NCBI RefSeq assembly: GCF_001544575.2
Contig: NZ_FCNY02000006.1
Location: 62,001-126,000, forward strand
Direction of reading: 5' to 3'
Source of the DNA: Caballeronia cordobensis
GTDB lineage: Bacteria; Pseudomonadota; Gammaproteobacteria; Burkholderiales; Burkholderiaceae
DNA length: 64,000 bases
Shown: one piece after another, positions 8,983 through 18,559 of the stretch
Layout of the letters: each line of letters begins with the position of its first letter
How positions within the stretch are numbered: position 1 is the stretch's first letter
Position numbers and translations under genes: made by a program
The notes under the pieces: model-generated
Seen by the model: the letters and a program-made list of their open reading frames with translations, nothing else
Databases searched by the model: none
What the model was told of the DNA's origin: nothing

Positions 8983-11262
8983 GTGCAGACGAGAGCGACC
9001 GATTTTCTCGGGACCATTGGCGAGAACGTCGCCAGGAACCTGCCAGCCATCGGACTTGCGCGCCGTTTCGATGCGCTCGGCCCGTTGTCGCTCGCCGTGC
9101 TCATCGCCGCATGCGGCACCTTTTTCGTGCCGCTGCCGTGGAACGTGGCGCTCGCCGCGCTCGTCATCTGCATGGCGCTCGCCGTGCATCGCATGCAGGT
9201 GGCCAAACGCGACGTCTTCGTCGCGCGTCAGGTCGCGCACGGGCTGCTGTCCATCGCGGAGGACTGCCTCAAGCTGATCTCGCTCGAAGGCCGCATCATG
9301 TGCATTTCGGAGGTCGGCCGGCGTCTCATCGAAGCGGATTGCGCCGACGATCTCGTCGGCGTCGACTGGCTCGCGCTCTGGGACGGCCCCGACGCGCGGC
9401 ATGCGTTCGAGCGCGCGAAGGCGGGCGAATCGACTTCGTTTTCCGGCGCGTGCCGCACGCTGAACGGCAAGCTGAAATGGTGGACGTCGAACTTCGCGCC
9501 GGTCTATGGCGAGCACGGCCAGGTCACGGCCGTGCTGTGCAAGTCGCGCGACATCACCGCGGAAGTGAAGCTCATCGACGAACTGCGCGGCAACGCGCGC
9601 GTGCAAAAGGACATGGAAGACCATGTCGATGCCGTCTTCTGGACCGCGACGCATGATTTCCGCGAACTGCTGCACGTGAGCTCGGCCTTCGAGCGCATGT
9701 GGGAAATGCCGGTGTCCGCGCTCGAAGTCGATCAGACCGCGTGGTCGCAGCGCGTGCATGCCGACGATCTGCCCGCCCTGCGCGACGAAATGCGCACGGC
9801 CGTCAACACGGGCGCGGCGAGGCAGAGCTATTTCCGCCTGTGCCTGCCGCATGACCGCACGCGCTGGGTGCGCGCGGACATCTATCCGGTCACCGAAGAC
9901 GGCGCGGTCTCGCGGGTCGTGAGCGTGTGCGTCGACGCCACCGACGAGCGCCAGCGCCTTCAGGAATTGCATCGGCTCGCGAATACCGACAGCCTCACGG
10001 GCCTCTCCAACCGCAACGCGATGATGGACGCGCTCGTGAAGCGCTGCGAATCGGAGACGCCGTTCGCGTATCTGTTCGTCGATATCGACCGCTTCAAGTC
10101 CATCAACGATACGGCGGGGCATATCGCGGGCGACGCCGTGTTGCGCACCATCGCGCGGCGCATCCAGGAGACGCTGCCCGACGGCGCCGTGGCCGCGCGT
10201 CCGGGCGGCGACGAGTTCACGGTGATCCTGCCCGGCGCGTTCGAGCAGGAGAGCATCGCGCGCGCGTGCCGCAGGCTGTCGCTCGCGTGTCATCGTCCGA
10301 TCGCCATCGACTGCAAGAGCCTGACGATGACCTGCTCGATCGGCGTCGCGCTGTATCCGGAGCACGGGCGCACGCCCGAAGCGCTCTTCATCGGCGCCGA
10401 CATGGCGATGTACGCCGCGAAACGCGCGGGCCGCAACACCTTCCGCGTGTTCGGCGACCGCGAAAAGGACGATCTCGCGCGCGCGCATCTCGAAGCGGAA
10501 TTGCACGGCGCGATTCGCGAGAATCAGTTCGTGCTGCACTATCAGCCGCAATATGTCGTGGAGTCGGGCGCGCTCGTCGGCGTGGAGGCCTTGCTGCGCT
10601 GGGATCATCCGCAGCTCGGGCTGCTTGCGCCCGGCGCGTTCGTGCCGGTGCTGGAAGAGAGCACGCTGATCGTCGAGGCGGGGCATTGGGTGATCCGCGA
10701 GGCCGTGCTGGCGGCGGCGCGCCTCACGCTCGCGCTGCCCGAGGTGCGCTCGGTCGCGGTCAACGTGTCGCCGAAGCAGTTCCGCGACCCGCGTCTCGTG
10801 TCCGTGCTCAAGGCGGCGATCAAGCGCGGCTCCATCGCTTCGCACCGCATTACGCTGGAGATCACCGAGTCGGCGCTGATCGACAACGTCGACGACGCGC
10901 AGGAAGTGTTGTCGAATGTCCGCGCAATGGGCGTGCGTATCGCCATCGACGATTTCGGCACGGGGTATTCGAGCCTCAGCTATCTGGCGCGCTTCCGGCC
11001 GGACGTGCTGAAGCTCGACAAGACTTTCGTCGATAACATCGCGACCGACACGATGGCGCGCACGGTCGTGGAAGGCGTGATCGATCTCGCGCACAAGCTC
11101 GGCGTGACGGTGGTCGCGGAGGGCGTCGAGACGCGCGAGCAGCTCGACGCGCTGCGCGCGGTGCGTTGCGACAAGGTGCAGGGATTCCTGCTGAGCCGTC
11201 CCGTGCCGCTGGACAGGTTGATGACGCAGGCCGAGGAGCAGGACATCGCGCTCGCGCGCTGA
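8983..11262 (+). CDS. PAS-GGDEF-EAL bifunctional cyclic-di-GMP signalling protein
   Basis: A 759-residue membrane-bound sensor. Two N-terminal membrane segments lie at about residues 33-70, followed by two PAS/PAC modules (about 85-195 and 210-320). A GGDEF diguanylate cyclase domain with an intact GGDEF at 408-412 comes next, and then an EAL phosphodiesterase domain with EALLRW at 535-540. Further EAL motifs (VNVSPKQF, EITESALID, DDFGTGYSS, KLDKTFV, VVAEGVET) are all present, so both active sites look intact. No RxxD inhibitory site was noticed directly before GGDEF. It starts at GTG. Likely role: setting c-di-GMP levels for motility or biofilm; the signal is unknown. Confidence 0.95.
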   Translation: MQTRATDFLGTIGENVARNLPAIGLARRFDALGPLSLAVLIAACGTFFVPLPWNVALAALVICMALAVHRMQVAKRDVFVARQVAHGLLSIAEDCLKLISLEGRIMCISEVGRRLIEADCADDLVGVDWLALWDGPDARHAFERAKAGESTSFSGACRTLNGKLKWWTSNFAPVYGEHGQVTAVLCKSRDITAEVKLIDELRGNARVQKDMEDHVDAVFWTATHDFRELLHVSSAFERMWEMPVSALEVDQTAWSQRVHADDLPALRDEMRTAVNTGAARQSYFRLCLPHDRTRWVRADIYPVTEDGAVSRVVSVCVDATDERQRLQELHRLANTDSLTGLSNRNAMMDALVKRCESETPFAYLFVDIDRFKSINDTAGHIAGDAVLRTIARRIQETLPDGAVAARPGGDEFTVILPGAFEQESIARACRRLSLACHRPIAIDCKSLTMTCSIGVALYPEHGRTPEALFIGADMAMYAAKRAGRNTFRVFGDREKDDLARAHLEAELHGAIRENQFVLHYQPQYVVESGALVGVEALLRWDHPQLGLLAPGAFVPVLEESTLIVEAGHWVIREAVLAAARLTLALPEVRSVAVNVSPKQFRDPRLVSVLKAAIKRGSIASHRITLEITESALIDNVDDAQEVLSNVRAMGVRIAIDDFGTGYSSLSYLARFRPDVLKLDKTFVDNIATDTMARTVVEGVIDLAHKLGVTVVAEGVETREQLDALRAVRCDKVQGFLLSRPVPLDRLMTQAEEQDIALAR

Positions 11263-11303
11263 AGGCGCGCGGCGTTATCATCGCCGCATTACGGAGAAAA
11301 GCG

Positions 11304-11945
11304 ATGAAAACCGTATCGTTGCGTGTTGCGCTCGGATTGTCCGGCTTGATGGTCAGCGCGCTCGCGCTCGCGCAATCCGCGCCGCCGTGTACGGGCGCGA
11401 GCACGTCCGTTCAGGTGCGCGACTTCACCGTGGTCTCTTCGGGCAGTACCTCGCATTTTCCCGGCTCGCGGCTGCGCGCCGCGCGCAATACGATGCAGAT
11501 CGAACAAAACGCATCGGCGCTGGCCGAAGGCATCGTCAGGGCGCTGAATGCGAAGGGTATCGCCGCGTGCCATCTGACGGCGCAATCCGGATCGTCCGCG
11601 CCGCCCGCATCGGGCTGGCTCGTGACCGGCGAGTTCGACGAAACGCTGTCGTCGGGATTCGGCGGCGCCTTGCCCTCGATGGGTTCGTCGGACAAATCGC
11701 CCAACACGCATGTCACCGTGCAACTCGCGAATCTCACGGCGAGCCCCGACGCGCCGCTTTCGCAAATCGATACCAGCAGCCAGCTCAAAGGACAGAAATC
11801 GGCGGCGGCGCCCAAGCCCTACGGCGCGGCGGCGCGTTTCGTCATCCACAAGACCGAAGCCATTTCATCGCTCGATGCGCTCGCAAGCACGATCGCGGAC
11901 GAAATCGCGGCGCAAAAGACGAAAATGGAAAGCGGCGCGCAGTGA
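11304..11945 (+). CDS. Exported protein, DUF4410-like
   Basis: A 213-residue protein with a clear signal peptide (MKTVSLRVALGLSGLMVSALALA, cleavage before QSAPP). The mature part resembles DUF4410/lipoprotein-like periplasmic proteins: a short beta-rich domain followed by a long region with SALAEGIVRALNAKGIAACHL and GWLVTGEFDE, then a C-terminal helix. There are three Cys residues in the precursor and no lipobox. GGAG lies 9 nt before the start. It begins 41 bp after the c-di-GMP gene and could be co-transcribed. Function unknown. Confidence 0.75.
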   Translation: MKTVSLRVALGLSGLMVSALALAQSAPPCTGASTSVQVRDFTVVSSGSTSHFPGSRLRAARNTMQIEQNASALAEGIVRALNAKGIAACHLTAQSGSSAPPASGWLVTGEFDETLSSGFGGALPSMGSSDKSPNTHVTVQLANLTASPDAPLSQIDTSSQLKGQKSAAAPKPYGAAARFVIHKTEAISSLDALASTIADEIAAQKTKMESGAQ

Positions 11946-12125
11946 CGCGCCGCTTCGCTCAAGCCTCCGATGTGCTCGCGCTCCACGGCATCTGACGGTT
12001 TGCGGCTCATCACATAAGGCAGCAAGCGCCGTCCCGCGCGCGAATCACAGCGCAAGAACTGGGGTGCGGGCGCACGGCGCATCCGTGACGATGAAGCCAT
12101 CCGATCCCGTCACGGAGCACGCCCG

Positions 12126-13343
12126 ATGCGCTTTCCCGCCGCTTTCCAACGCCTCGCCTGGTCGAACCTGCTCGCGCAATCGGCGGAGCAGATCGGCCTC
12201 GCCGCCGCGCCGCTCGCCGCCGTGTTCGCGCTCGGCGCGTCTGCCGCCGACATCGGCCTGCTGCAGAGCGCCCAGACGCTGCCGTTTCTGTTGCTGTCGA
12301 TGCCCCTCGGCGTGCTCGCCGATCGCCGCTCGCGCCGCGCGCTGATGACCGCCGCCGAATGCGCCCGCGCGCTCGCCATGGCCTGCGTGCTGCTGCTCGC
12401 GCTGTCGCACGCGTTGACGCTGCCGCTGCTCGCGCTGCTGGGCTTTATCGGCGCGACCGGCACCGTCGCCTACAACGTCGCCGCGCCCGCGCTCGTCCCG
12501 GCGCTGGTCGAACGTGCCGCGCTGCCCGCCGCGAACGGGCGCATCGAGCTCGCGCGCAGCGTCGCGTATTCGGCGGGGCCGGCCTTGGGCGGGCTCATCG
12601 TCGGATGGATCGGCGCGGGCTGGGCGTATGGCTGCGCGGCGGGCCTGTCGGCATCGGCGGCGATGCTGCTCGCGGGATTGCGCGAACCGCCGCGCCGTCC
12701 CGCCGTCGCGCGGCATTTTCTGACGGAACTGCGCGAAGGCGCGCGTTTCGTCGCCGGCGATGCGCTGCTGCGCCCGATGCTCGCCACCGCCGTGTTCTTC
12801 AACATCGGCTTTTTTACCTTGCAGTCGATGTACGTGCCGTATGCGGTGCAGCGCCTGGGCCTGAGCGCATCGGCGGTCGGCGTGACGCTCGGCGCATACG
12901 GCGCCGGCATGGTGTGCGGCGCGCTCGCCGCGCCCGCGGTCGCGCGGCGCATGGCATTCGGCCGCATGCTGCTGGTCGGGCCGTTTTGCGGGCTGGCCGC
13001 ATCGCTCGTGATGGTCGCGACGCTCGCCGCGCCGTCGTTCTGGCTCGCCGCATCGAGCTTCTTTCTGCTCGGCGCGGGGCCGATCCTGTGGACCGTCGGC
13101 TCGACGACGCTGCGCCAGGCCATCACGCCCGCGCACATGCTGGGCCGCGTATCGGCGCTCAACGGCACGGCGACCTACGGCGCGCGGCCGCTCGGCGCGC
13201 TCGCGGGCGCGGCGATCAGCGCGCGCTTCGGCATGGGGCCGTGCCTCGTCGCGGCGGCGCTCGCGTTCGCCGTGCAGGCGTGGATCATTGCGATGTCGCC
13301 GGCGGCGCGCCTCGCCGGTGTGCCCGATTGCGCGGCGGTTTGA
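12126..13343 (+). CDS. MFS transporter, EntS/MFS_3-like drug or metabolite exporter
   Basis: A 405-residue, 12-TM major facilitator. The loop 2-3 signature appears as [16 protein letters not shown], with a matching element after the central loop, and a proline/glycine-rich exporter pattern [17 protein letters not shown] in TM5 typifies the antiporter half of the superfamily. The family includes enterobactin exporter EntS and drug exporters; the substrate cannot be read from the sequence. Its last 59 bp overlap the tail of the convergent LysR gene. Upstream, 11946-12125 holds no recognisable gene. Confidence 0.88.
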   Translation: MRFPAAFQRLAWSNLLAQSAEQIGLAAAPLAAVFALGASAADIGLLQSAQTLPFLLLSMPLGVLADRRSRRALMTAAECARALAMACVLLLALSHALTLPLLALLGFIGATGTVAYNVAAPALVPALVERAALPAANGRIELARSVAYSAGPALGGLIVGWIGAGWAYGCAAGLSASAAMLLAGLREPPRRPAVARHFLTELREGARFVAGDALLRPMLATAVFFNIGFFTLQSMYVPYAVQRLGLSASAVGVTLGAYGAGMVCGALAAPAVARRMAFGRMLLVGPFCGLAASLVMVATLAAPSFWLAASSFFLLGAGPILWTVGSTTLRQAITPAHMLGRVSALNGTATYGARPLGALAGAAISARFGMGPCLVAAALAFAVQAWIIAMSPAARLAGVPDCAAV

Positions 13344-14259
13344 CGGGCGCGCGCGCGAACATCGGCATGCGGCTCAGAATCCAGTCGAGCAATTCCTGCG
13401 GCCCGGCCGCGAGCGGACGCCCCGTCTTCACGAGCAGCTTCGCCTGCGCGCTTTCGAAAAGCGGATGCGCGATCGGCACCGTGGTCAGCTCGCCACTCGC
13501 CAGCTCGCGATACGCGGCGAATTCGCCGATCAGCGTCATGAAGTTCTCCGCCGCGACGAAGCGTTTCAGCGCGCCGAGCGAATTCGTCGTGAGCGTCGGG
13601 CGGATCGCGAGGTTGTCGGTGGTTTCCAGCATCTTCACGACATGGCCGATGCCGAACGTAGGCGGCATCAGCGCGAGCGGATAGTCGAGCAGATCGCCGA
13701 TCCGCGCGACGCCGCCGCGCGTCGCCAACGGATGATCGCGCCGCGCGAGCAGCACGACCGGCTGCGGCGAGCTCGCGCGCACCTCGACACGCGCATGCGG
13801 CGGCGGATTGTACGCAAGCCCGATATGCGCGCGGCTTTGCGCGACTTCTTCGAGCAGATCGTCGACGGCGAGCATCTGCACGTCGATCTCCAGACGCGGA
13901 TAACGCGCGCAGAAGGGCGCGAGCACGTCATCGACGAGCGTATCGACATAGCCTTCGCTCACCGCGAGGCGAATCTCGCCCTGCTGCAAGCCCTTCAGCG
14001 CGTGCAACTGGTCTTCGAGCTTTTCCTGCTGAGACCGGTAGCCTCGCCAGAACTCCAGCAAATGAAACGCCGCTTCGGTCGGCCGCACGCCGCGCGCCTC
14101 GCGCTCGAAGAGCGTCGTGTCGAGTTCGTCTTCCAGCAGCCTGATTTGCCGCGCGATCACGGAAGGCGAGGTGTTCAGATGATCCGCCGCGCCGCGGATC
14201 GTGCCGTGCGCCAGCACTTCGTGAAAGTAACGCAGGCGTTGCTGATTGATTTCGCGCAT
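13285..14259 (-). CDS. LysR-family transcriptional regulator
   Basis: A 324-residue regulator when started at [16 protein letters not shown] (14259); an ATG nine codons upstream is also possible. The HTH reads [36 protein letters not shown], followed by a LysR effector-binding domain (about 95-300). The tail is unusually long and basic ([12 protein letters not shown]) and overlaps the convergent MFS gene by 59 bp. It is divergent from the 14387 transporter and probably controls that transporter and the M81 peptidase. A LysR-type box lies in the shared promoter region (14278-14294). Confidence 0.92.
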   Translation of the reverse strand: MREINQQRLRYFHEVLAHGTIRGAADHLNTSPSVIARQIRLLEDELDTTLFEREARGVRPTEAAFHLLEFWRGYRSQQEKLEDQLHALKGLQQGEIRLAVSEGYVDTLVDDVLAPFCARYPRLEIDVQMLAVDDLLEEVAQSRAHIGLAYNPPPHARVEVRASSPQPVVLLARRDHPLATRGGVARIGDLLDYPLALMPPTFGIGHVVKMLETTDNLAIRPTLTTNSLGALKRFVAAENFMTLIGEFAAYRELASGELTTVPIAHPLFESAQAKLLVKTGRPLAAGPQELLDWILSRMPMFARAPVKPPRNRAHRRGAPPATSQ

Positions 14260-14277
14260 GGTCGATGCATCCCGTGT

Positions 14278-14321
14278 GTTGCTCACAGAGCAACGATACG
14301 TGAACTTAGTTGCTCTTGCTC
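14278..14321. promoter_or_regulatory. Candidate LysR-type operator array
   Basis: A perfect inverted repeat GTTGCTC, ACA, GAGCAAC (14278-14294) with a T-N11-A core (14280-14292) sits between the divergent LysR and MFS genes. Fifteen bases downstream the half-site TTGCTC occurs twice in tandem (14310-14321). A strong recognition site plus weaker activation half-sites matches the usual LysR layout. Inference from pattern and position. Confidence 0.55.
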
Positions 14322-14386
14322 ACATACTCGCACGCGTTCAAGATGGGTTCACCCGAAAAACGGGGGAGACAATCAAGGAGACGCAG

Positions 14387-15700
14387 ATGTCGACGATTCA
14401 GACCCTGCGAGGCGGCGATGCCGTTTCGGCGCTCTACAGCAGAATCAACTGGCGGCTCCTGCCGCTCCTGATCGCGTGTTACATGTTCGCTTATCTGGAC
14501 CGCGTGAACGTGGGCTTCGCGAAGCTTCAGATGCAAAGCGACCTCGGCTTCTCCGACGCGGCGTACGGCGTCGGCGCGGGCATTTTCTTCATCGGTTACG
14601 TGCTCTTCGAGATTCCCAGCAATCTGATGCTGCCGAAGATCGGCGCGCGTCTCACCTTCAGCCGCATTCTCGTGCTGTGGGGCATCACGTCGGCGTGCAT
14701 GCTCTTCGTGCACAACGTGCCCGCGTTCTACGCGATGCGCTTCATGCTCGGCGTGTTCGAAGCGGGCTTCGCGCCGGGCATGATCTATTACCTCTCGAAC
14801 TGGTACGGACCGAAGCGCATGGCGCGCGCGATCGCGCTCGTGTTCGTCGCGGGGCCGCTCGGCGGCGTGGTCGGCGGGCCGCTTTCGGCGTGGCTGATTT
14901 CGTCGCTCTCGGGCGTCGGCGGGCTGGCCGGCTGGCAATGGATGTTTCTCGTCGAAGGGCTGCCGTGCCTCGCGCTCGGCGCGCTCGTGTGGTTCAAGCT
15001 GGCGAACCGTCCCGCCGATGCACGCTGGCTCACGCAGGACGAGAAGCGTCTCGTCGAAGCGGAAGTCGGGGGTCATGGCAACGCATCGCATCGCATCGAA
15101 TCGTTCGCGGAAATCGCGAAGAATCCGCGTATCTATGTGCTGGCGCTCGCGTACTTCTGCATCATCTTCCCGATCTACGCGATCAGCTTCTGGCTGCCGA
15201 CGCTCGTCAAGGAGCAGGGCGTGAGCGACACGCTGCGCCTCGGCTGGTATGTCGCGATTCCGTATGTTGCCGCCGCCGTCGCGATGTACGCCGCGGGCCG
15301 CCGTTCCGACCGCGTCGGCGAGCGCCGCTATCACAGCGCGCTGCCGGCGCTCGGCGCGGCCGTGCTGCTGACGCTGACGCCGTACGCATCCGGCAATCTC
15401 GCCGCCACGCTCACGCTGCTCACGCTCGCCACCGCCTGCATGTGGATGGCCTATACGGTCTTCTGGGCGATTCCCTCCGAGACCATCTCCGGTCCGGCTG
15501 CCGCGGGCGGCATTGCGCTCATCAACACGATCGGCCTGTCGGGCGGCTTCTGGGGTCCGGCCGTGTTCGGCTGGGTCAAGTCCGCGACCGGCAGCACGCA
15601 CGGCGGATTGCTCGTGATGGCGTGCATGGCCGCGCTCTCGTGCGTGCTGATCCTCGCGAACAAGCACAGGGGGGCTGCTGCGGAAACCCGCACGGCCTGA
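14387..15700 (+). CDS. MFS transporter, anion:cation symporter (ACS) family
   Basis: A 437-residue 12-TM carrier. The N-terminal signature RINWRLLPLLIACYMFAYLDRVNVGFAKLQM is diagnostic of the ACS family (tartrate, phthalate, 4-hydroxyphenylacetate, glucarate and similar organic anions). AAGGAG lies 6 nt before the ATG. It is followed 34 bp later by an M81-family peptidase, so uptake and breakdown of the same compound are likely linked, under the divergent LysR regulator. Substrate unknown. Confidence 0.92.
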   Translation: MSTIQTLRGGDAVSALYSRINWRLLPLLIACYMFAYLDRVNVGFAKLQMQSDLGFSDAAYGVGAGIFFIGYVLFEIPSNLMLPKIGARLTFSRILVLWGITSACMLFVHNVPAFYAMRFMLGVFEAGFAPGMIYYLSNWYGPKRMARAIALVFVAGPLGGVVGGPLSAWLISSLSGVGGLAGWQWMFLVEGLPCLALGALVWFKLANRPADARWLTQDEKRLVEAEVGGHGNASHRIESFAEIAKNPRIYVLALAYFCIIFPIYAISFWLPTLVKEQGVSDTLRLGWYVAIPYVAAAVAMYAAGRRSDRVGERRYHSALPALGAAVLLTLTPYASGNLAATLTLLTLATACMWMAYTVFWAIPSETISGPAAAGGIALINTIGLSGGFWGPAVFGWVKSATGSTHGGLLVMACMAALSCVLILANKHRGAAAETRTA

Positions 15701-15734
15701 CATCATTCAATCGAACCGGAAAACGACACTCACC

Positions 15735-17240
15735 ATGAAGATCCTCATCGCAGGTTTCCAGCACGAGACGAACACCTTTGCGCCGACCAAGGCGAGCTAT
15801 CAGAGCTTCATTCAGGGCGAAGGATTCCCGCCGATGGCGCACGGCGACGATGTGCTCAAGCTGCGCGACGTGAACGTGCCGATCGGCGGCTTCATTCAAT
15901 GGGCCGAAGCGCAAGGTCACGAACTCATTCCGGTGATCTGGGCGGGCGCGAGCGCCTCGGCGCATGTGACGGAAGACGCCTATGAACGCATCGCGGGCGC
16001 GATCGTGGAACGTGTGCGGGCGGGCGGCTTCGATGCGATCTATCTCGATCTGCACGGCGCGATGGTCGCCGAGCATCTCGACGACGGCGAGGGCGAGCTG
16101 CTCTCGCGTGTACGCGGCATTGTCGGCGACGACATGCCGCTCGTCGTCTCGCTCGATCTTCACGCGAACGTCACCGCGCGCATGGTGGAACTGGCCGATG
16201 CGCTCGTCGCGTATCGCACGTATCCGCATGTGGATATGGCCGAGACGGGCTTGCGCGCCGCGCATCTGCTGGCGCAGCGCATCGAGCATGGCAAGCGGTT
16301 CGCGAGCGCGATGCGCCGCATTCCCTTCCTGATTCCGGTGAACGGCATGTGCACGCTCGTCGAGCCGGCGCGCGGCATGTACGGGACGCTCGAAGCGCTC
16401 GAAAAAGACGTGGTGTCGCTCTCGTTCGCGCCGGGTTTTCCGGCATCCGATTTCGATGAATGCGGCCCGGTGTTCTGGGGCTACGCGCTCGATCAGGATG
16501 CGGCGGAACGTGCGGTGGACGCGCTGTACACGCAACTCGTGGACAACGAAGCACGCTGGGACGTGCCGTTCCTCTCGCCCGACGAAGCCGCGCGCGAAGC
16601 CATCGAGGCGAGCCGCGCCGCGACGAAGCCCGTGATCATCGCGGACACGCAGGACAATCCCGGCGTCGGCGGCGATTCGAACACCATGGGCATGGTCCGC
16701 GCGCTCCTGCGCAACGGCGCGCGCGACGCGGCCGTGGGCGTGATCTGGGACGAGCGGGCGGCGCGGGCGGCGCATCGTGCGGGCGTCGGCGCGCGTATCG
16801 CGCTGGCGCTCGGCGGCGGCTCGAACGTGCCGGGCGACTCACCGCTCGAAGGCGAGTTCGAAGTCGAGTATCTCTCCGACGGTCGCTTCCGCTTCGACGG
16901 CCCGATGCTCAACGGCATGTCGGGCGAGCTCGGGCCGACGGCATGCCTGCGTATCGACGGCGTGCGCATCGCCGTGAGCAGCATCAAGATGCAGGTGTTC
17001 GACCGCAATCTCTTTCGCGTTGCGGGCATCGAGCCCGAGCGCATGAAGATTCTCGTCAACAAGAGCTCGGTGCATTTTCGCGCGGACTTCGAGCCGATCG
17101 CCGAGCGCATTCTCGTGGCGAAAGCGCCCGGCCCGATGGCCGCCGATCCGGCCGATCTGCCGTGGCGCAATCTCGATGCGCGCATGCGCGTGCGTCCGAT
17201 GGGGCCGACGCTCGCGGCGCTGCGGGCATCGGCTGCATAA
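15735..17240 (+). CDS. M81-family (MlrC/microcystinase C-like) metallopeptidase
   Basis: A 501-residue cytosolic hydrolase. The N-terminal MKILIAGFQHETNTFAPTK and the motifs YLDLHGAMV and VSLDLHANVT are hallmarks of the MlrC/DUF1485 family, whose Asp and His residues bind zinc. MlrC of sphingomonads cleaves the linear tetrapeptide from microcystin; homologues in Burkholderiales are much broader and their substrates mostly unknown. The C-terminal domain (about 310-500) is of MlrC_C type. It sits between an ACS transporter and a Tat-exported epoxide-hydrolase-like protein in one apparent operon. Confidence 0.9.
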   Translation: MKILIAGFQHETNTFAPTKASYQSFIQGEGFPPMAHGDDVLKLRDVNVPIGGFIQWAEAQGHELIPVIWAGASASAHVTEDAYERIAGAIVERVRAGGFDAIYLDLHGAMVAEHLDDGEGELLSRVRGIVGDDMPLVVSLDLHANVTARMVELADALVAYRTYPHVDMAETGLRAAHLLAQRIEHGKRFASAMRRIPFLIPVNGMCTLVEPARGMYGTLEALEKDVVSLSFAPGFPASDFDECGPVFWGYALDQDAAERAVDALYTQLVDNEARWDVPFLSPDEAAREAIEASRAATKPVIIADTQDNPGVGGDSNTMGMVRALLRNGARDAAVGVIWDERAARAAHRAGVGARIALALGGGSNVPGDSPLEGEFEVEYLSDGRFRFDGPMLNGMSGELGPTACLRIDGVRIAVSSIKMQVFDRNLFRVAGIEPERMKILVNKSSVHFRADFEPIAERILVAKAPGPMAADPADLPWRNLDARMRVRPMGPTLAALRASAA

Positions 17241-17259
17241 CGTGACGTGACGTGACGTG
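17240..17259. repeat. Short tandem repeat, four copies of ACGTG
   Basis: Four perfect head-to-tail copies of ACGTG overlap the TAA stop of the M81 peptidase and run into the 61-bp gap before the hydrolase gene. The unit is 5 bp, so copy-number change would alter only spacing. No role evident. Confidence 0.8.
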
Positions 17260-17301
17260 CTTTCCCGCCAACTGAACAACATCAAAAAGGAGCAATGCGA
17301 T

Positions 17302-18321
17302 ATGACGGATCAGATCAACGCGTGGCGCCGACGCTTCATCGGCACGACGATCGCGAGCGTCGGCGCGATGCAGCTCGGTTTCAGCGATCTCGTGCGCGCG
17401 CAGACCACGCGGCCCGCGAAGGCGGACTTCGCGCCGCTTCGCCAGATCGATGCGGGCACGCTGAACGTCGGCTATGCGGAAGCCGGGCCGGCGAACGGTC
17501 CCGCGGTGATCCTGCTGCACGGCTGGCCCTACGATATCTACAGCTTCGCCGAAGTCGCGCCGATGCTCGCGGCGCAGGGTTATCGCGTGATCGTGCCGTA
17601 TCTGCGCGGCTACGGCACGACGCGCTTTCTCTCCGCCGACACGCCGCGCAACGGGCAGCAGGCGGTGGTCGCGGTCGATATCATCGCGCTCATGGATGCG
17701 CTGAAGATCCAGAAGGCCGCGTTCGGCGCGTTCGACTGGGGCGCGCGCACGGCGAACATCATCGCGGCGCTGTGGCCGGAGCGCGTCCGTTCGATGGTAT
17801 CGGTGAGCGGCTATCTGATCGGCAGCCAGCAGGCGAATCGCGCGCCCTTGCCGCCGAAGGCCGAGTTCGCGTGGTGGTATCAGTTCTACTTCGCGACCGA
17901 ACGCGGCCAGGCGGGTTACGAAGCGAATCGCCACGATTTCAACAAGCTGATCTGGCAACTCGCCTCGCCGAAATGGAACTTCGACGACGCGACCTATGAC
18001 CGCTCGGCGAAGTCGTTCGAGAATCCGGATCATGTCGCGGTGGTGATCCACAACTATCGCTGGCGGCTCGGGCTCGCGCAGGGCGAGGCGCAATACGACG
18101 CGCTCGAGCAGCGTCTCGCGACCGCGCCGACGATCGGCGTGCCCACGATCACGATGGAAGGCGACGCCAACGGCGCGCCGCATCCCGATCCCGGGGCGTA
18201 TGCGAAGAAGTTCACCGGGAAGTACGCGCATCGGAACGTCGCGGGCGGGATCGGACACAACCTGCCGCAAGAAGCGCCCAAGGCATTCGCCGATGCGGTG
18301 ATCGACGCGGACCGCATGTAA
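17302..18321 (+). CDS. Tat-exported alpha/beta hydrolase, epoxide-hydrolase-like
   Basis: A 339-residue protein. The N-terminus carries a twin-arginine signal (WRRRFIGTTIASVGAMQLGFSDLVRA), so a folded enzyme is probably exported. The catalytic domain shows the HGWP oxyanion motif (VILLHGWPYDIY), the nucleophile elbow GAFDWGAR with Asp145 rather than Ser, and the late His319 in GGIGHNLPQE. An Asp nucleophile plus HGxP fits the epoxide hydrolase / haloalkane dehalogenase branch. AAAGGAG precedes the chosen start. Last gene of the probable MFS-peptidase-hydrolase operon. Substrate unknown. Confidence 0.87.
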   Translation: MTDQINAWRRRFIGTTIASVGAMQLGFSDLVRAQTTRPAKADFAPLRQIDAGTLNVGYAEAGPANGPAVILLHGWPYDIYSFAEVAPMLAAQGYRVIVPYLRGYGTTRFLSADTPRNGQQAVVAVDIIALMDALKIQKAAFGAFDWGARTANIIAALWPERVRSMVSVSGYLIGSQQANRAPLPPKAEFAWWYQFYFATERGQAGYEANRHDFNKLIWQLASPKWNFDDATYDRSAKSFENPDHVAVVIHNYRWRLGLAQGEAQYDALEQRLATAPTIGVPTITMEGDANGAPHPDPGAYAKKFTGKYAHRNVAGGIGHNLPQEAPKAFADAVIDADRM

Positions 18322-18337
18322 CTCAGCCCGAAACTTC

Positions 18338-18368
18338 AGCCGAAGTGCGATTTTGTTCGCCTTCGGCT
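18338..18368. terminator. Hairpin after the hydrolase gene, possible terminator
   Basis: An 8-bp stem AGCCGAAG / CTTCGGCT with a further inner stem GCGA / TCGC around a 6-nt loop lies 17 bp past the hydrolase stop. No T-run follows, so intrinsic termination is uncertain. The rest of 18369-18559 holds the phoX promoter region. Confidence 0.4.
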
Positions 18369-18445
18369 TGCGCGTCTTCGCGAACTGAAGACAGGGCAGC
18401 CAACGCGCAGCCCTTTCAGGCCATAAACAGAACGATTACGTCAGC

Positions 18446-18479
18446 CTGTCAAACGATTTTCACATTCATTTCCTACAGT
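18446..18479 (+). promoter_or_regulatory. Candidate Pho box and promoter of phoX
   Basis: CTGTCAA, four bases, then TTTTCAC (18446-18463): two PhoB half-sites with the canonical 11-bp period, the first matching CTGTCA exactly. TACAGT (18474-18479), ten bases further on, is a plausible -10, which is the expected PhoB promoter layout where the box replaces the -35. It ends about 80 bp before the phoX start. Sequence-based inference, well supported by the gene it precedes. Confidence 0.6.
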
Positions 18480-18559
18480 AGCGCGTCAACCGGCACGTCG
18501 GACCGCAACGGCCCGAGAGAAAGACGTTCATCGCCGGTACACAAACCACAATCAAGGAA

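Noticed and set aside
8920..11094. Open frame of 724 codons on the minus strand opposite the GGDEF-EAL gene
   Set aside because: Arg/Ala/His-rich shadow; the plus strand has intact PAS, GGDEF and EAL motifs.
12126..13343. The EntS-like MFS as siderophore exporter of the same system
   Set aside because: It lies about 24 kb away, has no TAAA-N17-CGTC element upstream, and the locus has its own SyrD-type exporter.
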